Shown: in pieces, positions 5,496 to 10,127 of the stretch
How positions within the stretch are numbered: the stretch's first letter is position 1
How the letters are laid out: the number at the start of each line of letters is the position of its first letter
NCBI GenBank assembly: GCA_963205035.1
Contig: CAUJII010000137.1
Coordinates: 1 to 10,127, forward strand
Source: Spirochaetota bacterium
Lineage (GTDB): Bacteria; Spirochaetota; Leptospiria; Turneriellales; Turneriellaceae
Length of the DNA stretch: 10,127 bases
Reading direction: 5' to 3'
Translations under genes and position numbers: made by a program
Notes under the pieces: model-generated
The model's database searches: none
What the model was told of the DNA's origin: nothing
Seen by the model: only the letters and a program-made list of their open reading frames with translations

Positions 5496-6719
5496 CTAAA
5501 GGATAAAAAGCATTTGGATTAATCCTACTCCAAAACCTAACGCAGACCCCACCAAGATCAAAATCCATTCGTCTTCTTGGAAAGCAGTTCTCAAGAGTTC
5601 TTCAAAATGCTCGGGAGGGAGATTACTCAGTCTTTCATAAAGCGTACTCTCTAAGTCCATCGCCTGGCCCAGATAACCTTCGACGCTTTGCGCGTACTTT
5701 GGCACGGCTTCGTTAATCCTCTGGATGATGAGCGCCTTGAGCGAATCGTATTTTGCAGAGCCTATCGCAAAACTCAAAATCGGTTGTGCAAACCCTTCTA
5801 CTTTTGCAAGAGCCTTGATGACATTCGATTGGATGATGTTGAAAAACGCATCGGCGGCACGGCCATAAATAAAATTTTCCAACACTTGGTGCGGGGATAA
5901 GATTTTGTTCGCGACAATATTCGCGTATTCTTTTGAGACTTCTTTTTGCCTCTTGAGAAAAATTCCCTGGTACTTGATAAGTCCCATAATCTTTTTTTCA
6001 CGTAGCGGTCTAAAAATCATCTTGAGCGCAAGCCAGTTTGTATAATAGCCGACGATGATACCGACAATCGGTACAGTCCAAGGCACTTGGTAAAAATACC
6101 ATTGCGCCATTTGAATAATCCCAAAAGGAAAACCGAAATAGATGCCGCTCAACGCAATAAACGTGAATTCTTTTTTTCCGCACCTTTGGAACATCTCATT
6201 TAGAAGAGCCACGTTCGATCCGGTCAAATTTTTGATAACGAGACTTTTTAGATCGAAGATGTTATAGATATTTCTTTTAAGTTCTTGCAGCGAATCTTGA
6301 AGAAGAGCCGGCGTTTCTTTGTTGATTTGCTTCGCTACTTGCTCGCGGACTGCTCCGGGGGTTAAATCCCACACAGTCGGGTTTGCAGCGCGCCCCACTT
6401 CATCGACCAGCTCGTCGGTTACTTGTTTCATCGGTTTCGCAAGTTCTTTCGCGAGGTCTTGCGGCTTGACGCGCTCAAAAATTTCTTCGACCTTGATGAG
6501 TTTCGTCGTCATGAGCTCGACCGATTTCGACGCCATCTTGTGCGCCTTGCGCGGAATAATTCCCTGCCAACCGATGTAGGGCGGGATGCCCCAAAACTTC
6601 ATGGGGTAAAAGGTCATTTTGATTGCCACCCAATTTGTGAGCCACCCGACAAAGGCACTCGTGACAGGCATGCTAAGATAGACTAAAAGCTCTTTATGAG
6701 CGGTGAACCATTCGGACAT
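5496..6719 (-). CDS. DUF445 family membrane protein with internal tandem duplication
   Basis: This is a 407-residue membrane protein of the DUF445 (YheB-like) family; the function is not established. It has a strong internal repeat at a constant offset of 199 residues: VGWLTNWVAIKM (24-35) matches VGYYTNWLALKM (223-234), TTKLIKVEEIFERV (71-84) matches ANKILSPHQVLENF (270-283), and FGFPFGIIQM (195-204) matches LGFGVGLIQM (394-403). Each unit has a membrane segment, a long soluble helical part and another membrane segment. Predicted membrane spans are near 12-32, 187-207, 215-234 and 386-406, so both long helical parts should face the same side. It starts 15 bp after trpD on the - strand and is the last gene of that unit. 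Its stop is 6 bp from the convergent stop at 5489. Confidence 0.9.
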   Translation of the reverse strand: MSEWFTAHKELLVYLSMPVTSAFVGWLTNWVAIKMTFYPMKFWGIPPYIGWQGIIPRKAHKMASKSVELMTTKLIKVEEIFERVKPQDLAKELAKPMKQVTDELVDEVGRAANPTVWDLTPGAVREQVAKQINKETPALLQDSLQELKRNIYNIFDLKSLVIKNLTGSNVALLNEMFQRCGKKEFTFIALSGIYFGFPFGIIQMAQWYFYQVPWTVPIVGIIVGYYTNWLALKMIFRPLREKKIMGLIKYQGIFLKRQKEVSKEYANIVANKILSPHQVLENFIYGRAADAFFNIIQSNVIKALAKVEGFAQPILSFAIGSAKYDSLKALIIQRINEAVPKYAQSVEGYLGQAMDLESTLYERLSNLPPEHFEELLRTAFQEDEWILILVGSALGFGVGLIQMLFIL

Positions 6720-6734
6720 TAGGTAACCGATTGT

Positions 6735-7778
6735 TTACCCATCGAAGCGTCGAGAAAAATCTGAAATGAAACTTTCGAGATTGCCCGCAGAAATCCATTG
6801 GAAAATCGTTTCAATTTCTTCACTCGTGGGATTTACACTGGTTAAGGTTTGTTTGGCTTGAGTCGCCTTAAAAATTCTGAGCGCAAAAGCCGCATTCAGT
6901 GCAACCATATACGCCCCAGCGGGATCTTTCCCTTCAAGCACGCTACGAAATTTCTTCACCGATTCTTCTTTCGATTCGGCTTTGAGCACATCCAGCGAGC
7001 GGATATAGCTTTGCTGCGGCGGCTCGAAGACCCCTGTTGTAATAGTTACTCCCTGCAAGAGCGCAAAATGTGTCGCCGCGACGGGAGAAATCTCGTCGAG
7101 ACCATCTTCAGAATTCACAATGAGAGCGCCCTCAACCGACAAAAGTCTGAGGGTCTCAGCCATCGGCACCAAAAGAGATTTATCATAGACCCCCAGAAGC
7201 TGCACCTGTGCGTTTGCAGGGTTCGCCAAGGGCCCCAAAATATTGAAGACCGTGCGGACTCCCAACTCGCGACGCACGGGGCCAGCGTGCTTGAGCGCGG
7301 GGTGGTAAAGCGGGGCATAGAAAAAAGCAAAGTTAGTTTCTTTAAGCCGCCGCGTCGTGCTCTCGGCAGATTCTGCGAGCGGATAGCCCAGAGCTTCGAG
7401 AACGTCTGCCGAGCCCGAAGACGACGAGACTGCACGGTTGCCATGCTTCGCCACTGGAATAGAATGCGCCGCCAAAGTGAGAGCGACAAGAGTCGAAATG
7501 TTGATGAGATGCGACCTGTCTCCACCGGTGCCGCACGTATCCATAACAAGCGGCGGCAATTCTTTGTGATCAATTTTTGTCGCCATCTGCCGCATCACGC
7601 GAGCGCACGCGGCAATCTCTGCGGGGGTCTCCCCTTTCATGCGGAGTGCTATGAGCCATGCCGCCATCTGCGTGGGACTCATCTCACCCAACATTGTTTC
7701 TGTTATGAGGCTCGTTATAGCCTCGGCACTTAAATTTTTGCGCTGTAAAAGTTCTTCAAGGACAGCAGAAAATGCCAT
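6735..7778 (-). CDS. trpD: Anthranilate phosphoribosyltransferase
   Basis: TrpD transfers the phosphoribosyl group of PRPP to anthranilate, the second step of tryptophan synthesis, in the cytoplasm. The protein has 347 residues, the usual length. It shows the PRPP loop DTCGTGGD (80-87) with NIST (93-96), the KHGNRAVSS segment (111-119) followed by SGSADVLEALG, HPALKHAGPVRREL (159-172), GVRTVFNILGPLANP (173-187), and the metal-binding pair in DGLDE (225-229). KHGNRAVSS separates it from the TrpD2/YbiB branch. Small departures from the usual sequence are R88-S-H after GTGGD and NS (222-223) where many family members have HG before the DGLDE segment. No other trp gene is in the window, so it is an isolated pathway gene. 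The 54 bp upstream contain a weak interrupted repeat and no strong Shine-Dalgarno. Confidence 0.96.
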   Translation of the reverse strand: MAFSAVLEELLQRKNLSAEAITSLITETMLGEMSPTQMAAWLIALRMKGETPAEIAACARVMRQMATKIDHKELPPLVMDTCGTGGDRSHLINISTLVALTLAAHSIPVAKHGNRAVSSSSGSADVLEALGYPLAESAESTTRRLKETNFAFFYAPLYHPALKHAGPVRRELGVRTVFNILGPLANPANAQVQLLGVYDKSLLVPMAETLRLLSVEGALIVNSEDGLDEISPVAATHFALLQGVTITTGVFEPPQQSYIRSLDVLKAESKEESVKKFRSVLEGKDPAGAYMVALNAAFALRIFKATQAKQTLTSVNPTSEEIETIFQWISAGNLESFISDFSRRFDG

Positions 7779-7832
7779 GCTTCAAATTCGTTTGCGATAC
7801 AGACCGAAAACTACTAAATAGTCTGGCGCGCC

Positions 7833-8819
7833 CTAAATAATCTCTCGAATCATGCGCACGATTTCATTCGGTTCTATCGAATCAATCGCCAAGGATTCGC
7901 CGAGCGAATCGGCATAGAGAAAGTGTGCGTTCTGAGCTTCGGTATAGATTTGCCAACGGAATTTTCGGTTCTTCGCCATGAGACTGAGACTCGGTGTTTT
8001 GAGCGCCGCTGCGACGTGACGCGGAGCGCTGTCGTTGCAGATGACAAGATCTGCCAGCGAGAAGAGAGACGCCATCGCACGGTATGCCATGCTTTCTGCA
8101 AAAAATACTTTGGGGATCGCGATGTTGCTTTGATTTACCGCCACCTCGAGTTCTAAGATAAAATTATGCTCCCTCTGCCCGGCGGCGAAAAGAACCGGAA
8201 GTGAAATACGTTGCTTCTTAAAAAGCCTAAGAGTCTCGATAATCTGGAAAATCGGATAGCGTTTTTCTTCGATGCTTGCGCCCAAATGCCAGACAATAAA
8301 GCGCTTCGGGATTTTTTGCTTGAAGAGACTGGCACGCAATTTTGCCGTTTCTTCTTTATTCACTTCGATGATTGGAAACTGTAAGCGGATTTGTGGAGCA
8401 AACAGCAGCGTGAGCTTATGCCAAAACTCGAGTGAATTGAGTTCTATTTCGTGCTCGCGCAAAGACCGCGTGAGCAAAAACCCGAAAGGCTGATTGCGTA
8501 TCCCCACACGGACGGGAATGCGCGCAAGGAATCCCCAAAGACAGGCTTGGGAATCCTTGCCAAAAGTCACGATGGTATCAAACCGTTCTTTTCGGAAAAC
8601 TCGCAGAAGAGAAAAAAAGCCCCGTGCGCGTAACCCCTTGAGAGAGAGTCTAAAGACCTTCGCAATATCGGGGTGATCCTCAACGGCGCCGGCGTTACGT
8701 TGGTCGCAAGCCAAATAGATTTGGGTGCGTGGGTAAGCGTCTTTCAAAGCCTGAATAATACCGGTTTGAAGCACGATATTTCCCAGAGTTCTTTTTGAGA
8801 CTATGAGTATCTTTTGCAA
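7833..8819 (-). CDS. Glycosyltransferase family 9 (heptosyltransferase-like) protein
   Basis: This 328-residue protein has two Rossmann-like halves, as in GT-B heptosyltransferases that build the inner core or O-antigen region of lipopolysaccharide at the inner membrane. The N-terminal half begins KILIVSKRTLGNIVLQTG, followed by ALKDAYP. The nucleotide-sugar half has FIVWHLGAS (174-182), FAAGQREHNF (211-220) and NDSAPRHVAAALKTPSL (262-278), the GT9 signature. Two signature positions deviate: the usual GD of the N-terminal loop is GN (N14, at the position of catalytic D13 in E. coli WaaC), and NDTGPMH reads NDSAPRH. The donor and acceptor are unknown and need not be heptose and Kdo. It has the best ribosome binding site in the window, directly after an intercistronic hairpin. 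No other LPS gene is adjacent. Confidence 0.88.
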   Translation of the reverse strand: MQKILIVSKRTLGNIVLQTGIIQALKDAYPRTQIYLACDQRNAGAVEDHPDIAKVFRLSLKGLRARGFFSLLRVFRKERFDTIVTFGKDSQACLWGFLARIPVRVGIRNQPFGFLLTRSLREHEIELNSLEFWHKLTLLFAPQIRLQFPIIEVNKEETAKLRASLFKQKIPKRFIVWHLGASIEEKRYPIFQIIETLRLFKKQRISLPVLFAAGQREHNFILELEVAVNQSNIAIPKVFFAESMAYRAMASLFSLADLVICNDSAPRHVAAALKTPSLSLMAKNRKFRWQIYTEAQNAHFLYADSLGESLAIDSIEPNEIVRMIREII

Positions 8820-8831
8820 TGCCTCTCCTCC
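8820..8831 (-). promoter_or_regulatory. Strong Shine-Dalgarno of the GT9 gene
   Basis: On the - strand GGAGGAGAGGCA directly precedes the ATG, with GGAGG 7 nt from the start. Most other genes here have poor Shine-Dalgarno sequences, so this one stands out and fixes the start at 8819. Its first G is the last base of the adjacent hairpin stem. Confidence 0.75.
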
Positions 8832-8847
8832 GCCGCTCTGTGCGGCG
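8831..8847 (-). promoter_or_regulatory. Intercistronic hairpin abutting the GT9 ribosome binding site
   Basis: On the - strand CGCCGC-ACAGA-GCGGCG forms a perfect 6-bp all-GC stem with a 5-nt loop in the 30-bp gap between the transporter stop and the GT9 start. No T-run follows, so it is not an intrinsic terminator. It could block or protect mRNA, or modulate access to the Shine-Dalgarno, which begins at the stem base. Confidence 0.55.
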
Positions 8848-8849
8848 CG

Positions 8850-10127
8850 TCAAGAAAGAATTCCAGCGATGGACGCTGCCAAAATGTTCGACAGGATGCC
8901 TACCATAACAGCAAGAAACCCCAATTCGGCAAGCTCACGCCGTCGAGTCGGCACCAACGCACCAATACCCCCCGCCTGTATCGCAATCGAAGTAAGACTT
9001 CCAAACCCACAGAGAAGGTATGTCGAAATAAGAAACGATTTCGGTGATAGGATGTCTTTAATTTTTCCCAATTCGATATAGCCTACAAATTCGTTGAGCA
9101 CGATGCGCGTGCCCAGGAGGTTGCCAACCTGAACCGCCTCACTCCACGGCACGCCCGCAACAAAAGCCACCGGAGCAAAAATAAATCCCAAAAGCTGTTC
9201 GACGGTTTGCGGCACGGCAGAGACAATCGCCTGCAAAGTGCCCGATGTGTTTGCCACACCAAATTCGCGTAACGACGACCACATGCCGTTAAAAAGCGCG
9301 ATGAGTGCAATAAACGCGATGAGCATGGCGCCAACATTCGCTGCGAGCAACAGACCTTCCGAAGCTCCGCGTGCGGCGGCGTCGATTGCGTTCACTGGGG
9401 GATTTTCTTCTTCGACGGTTTTTAGTTCGCTCCTTTCGGCACCTTTAGTCGCTTGCGCCGTTTCGGGTGTCCCAGTTTCTGGGATGACCATCTTCGCGAG
9501 CATAATCGCTCCGGGGGCTGTCATAATGACTGACGCCAAGAGGTGCTTTGCATCGACACCGGCGACAGAGACATAAACGATGAGAATTGCCGCGCTGCAA
9601 TGCGCCATGCCCGAGACCATCACAGTGAAAAGCTCAGAGCGCGTCAGGTTCGCAAGGTAAGGTTTTATTGTGAGCGGCGCTTCGGTCTGCCCCATAAAAA
9701 TATTCGCCGCAACGTCTAAGGTCTCCGCACCCGATGCGCGCATAAAACGCGAAATAAAATTTGCAATATGGCGGATCAAAGGCTGCATCACACCCAGGTA
9801 ATAAAGAACGGAAAAAATCGACGCAACAAAAATGATTGTCGGTAAAACTTGGAATGCAAAAACAAAGGCAATTCCTGCGGTGCGCTCACCGAGCGCGCTT
9901 GAAAAAGCAGTCCGCATGGACTCTTCTGAACCAAAGACACCAAAAACAAAAGTCGACCCGATGTTTGAAAACTTGAGCACTTGCGTCGCTCCCGTTTTTA
10001 AGTATTCAAAGAAGGTTCCCACCGCATTGAACTTGAGTAAATAGAATAGAAGGAGCGCAATAAACACACGCTTCACCCAAACCATTGAAGTCTTCTGCGC
10101 CACAGATGGGGCAAACTTTGTAATAAG
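8850..10127 (-). CDS. Concentrative nucleoside transporter (CNT/NupC family), probably 5' partial
   Basis: This is an inner-membrane nucleoside symporter of the CNT family. It shows AANIFMGQTEAPL (132-144, numbering from the GTG at 10103), an IPET motif (207-210), NAIDAAARGASEG (238-250), NVGAMLIAFIALIAL (256-270), GVPWSEA (317-323), NEFVGY (337-342) and CGFGSLTSIAIQAGG (365-379). From the GTG it has 417 residues, but the frame stays open through the right edge. Compared with Vibrio cholerae CNT the first membrane helix is missing, so the true start probably lies beyond 10127. At the positions I align with the sodium and substrate sites, S183 becomes H168, I184 becomes C169, V188 becomes I173 and N368 becomes S369, while N134, QTE (139-141), E338 and S372 are kept. 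Substrate or coupling ion may therefore differ from the standard sodium-coupled type. It heads the - strand unit. Confidence 0.93.
   Translation of the reverse strand, partial: LITKFAPSVAQKTSMVWVKRVFIALLLFYLLKFNAVGTFFEYLKTGATQVLKFSNIGSTFVFGVFGSEESMRTAFSSALGERTAGIAFVFAFQVLPTIIFVASIFSVLYYLGVMQPLIRHIANFISRFMRASGAETLDVAANIFMGQTEAPLTIKPYLANLTRSELFTVMVSGMAHCSAAILIVYVSVAGVDAKHLLASVIMTAPGAIMLAKMVIPETGTPETAQATKGAERSELKTVEEENPPVNAIDAAARGASEGLLLAANVGAMLIAFIALIALFNGMWSSLREFGVANTSGTLQAIVSAVPQTVEQLLGFIFAPVAFVAGVPWSEAVQVGNLLGTRIVLNEFVGYIELGKIKDILSPKSFLISTYLLCGFGSLTSIAIQAGGIGALVPTRRRELAELGFLAVMVGILSNILAASIAGILS

Noticed and set aside
5516..5525. 10-bp palindrome GGATTAATCC near the convergent gene ends
   Set aside because: It is short and lies inside the DUF445 coding sequence with no T-run, so it is not a credible terminator. 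Palindromes of this size are expected by chance at this scale.
6849..7733. Long 294-codon + strand frame inside trpD
   Set aside because: It is antisense to a complete, motif-rich trpD, and its composition (many Arg, Cys and His) is typical of a shadow frame.
7800..7825. Possible terminator between GT9 and trpD (CAGAC...GTCTG)
   Set aside because: Only 5 pairs with a 16-nt loop and no T-run. Both flanking genes run the same way with a 54-bp gap, so read-through is more likely.

Overview
The window looks like a chromosomal housekeeping and accessory stretch of a Gram-negative, diderm bacterium of roughly balanced base composition. An MlaE-type outer-membrane lipid transport permease and a heptosyltransferase-like (GT9) enzyme point to an outer membrane. 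A GAF-SpoIIE phosphatase, an isolated trpD and generally weak ribosome binding sites would fit a Leptospirales-type spirochaete (Turneriella/Leptonema-like). That placement is inference, not proof. I see no CRISPR array, insertion sequence with a transposase, tRNA, rRNA or recognisable defence system.

Layout. Positions 1-478 hold no convincing gene but contain unusual secondary structure: a 14-bp stem-loop (24-62) that includes a perfect DnaA-box 9-mer, and a nested, branched inverted-repeat element (261-405) with a 22-bp perfect palindrome at its core. From 479 to 5489 seven genes run on the + strand: GAF-PP2C phosphatase, short-form phosphoglycerate mutase (gpmA), a 71-codon winged-helix-like protein readable only from a CTG start, ruvC, a metallo-beta-lactamase-fold hydrolase, an MlaE-family permease and a small signal-peptide membrane protein. 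The last five are packed with 10-bp, 4-bp and 4-bp overlaps and a 3-bp gap, so they are very probably one translationally coupled transcript despite unrelated functions.

From 10127 down to 5496 four genes run on the - strand in the order: concentrative nucleoside transporter (CNT; reading frame open through the right edge, so probably 5' partial), GT9 glycosyltransferase, trpD, and a DUF445 membrane protein. The two units converge with only 6 bp between their stop codons and no visible terminator.

The most interesting points are the nested branched palindromic element upstream of the phosphatase, the CTG-initiated winged-helix-like ORF that overlaps ruvC, and non-canonical residues at key positions of otherwise well-conserved enzymes: His to Asp in the metal motif of the MBL protein, the catalytic Asp to Asn in the GT9 enzyme, and Ser to His at the expected sodium site of the CNT transporter. 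The DUF445 protein is also a clean tandem duplication with a constant offset of 199 residues. No single previously undescribed system can be claimed from the sequence alone.
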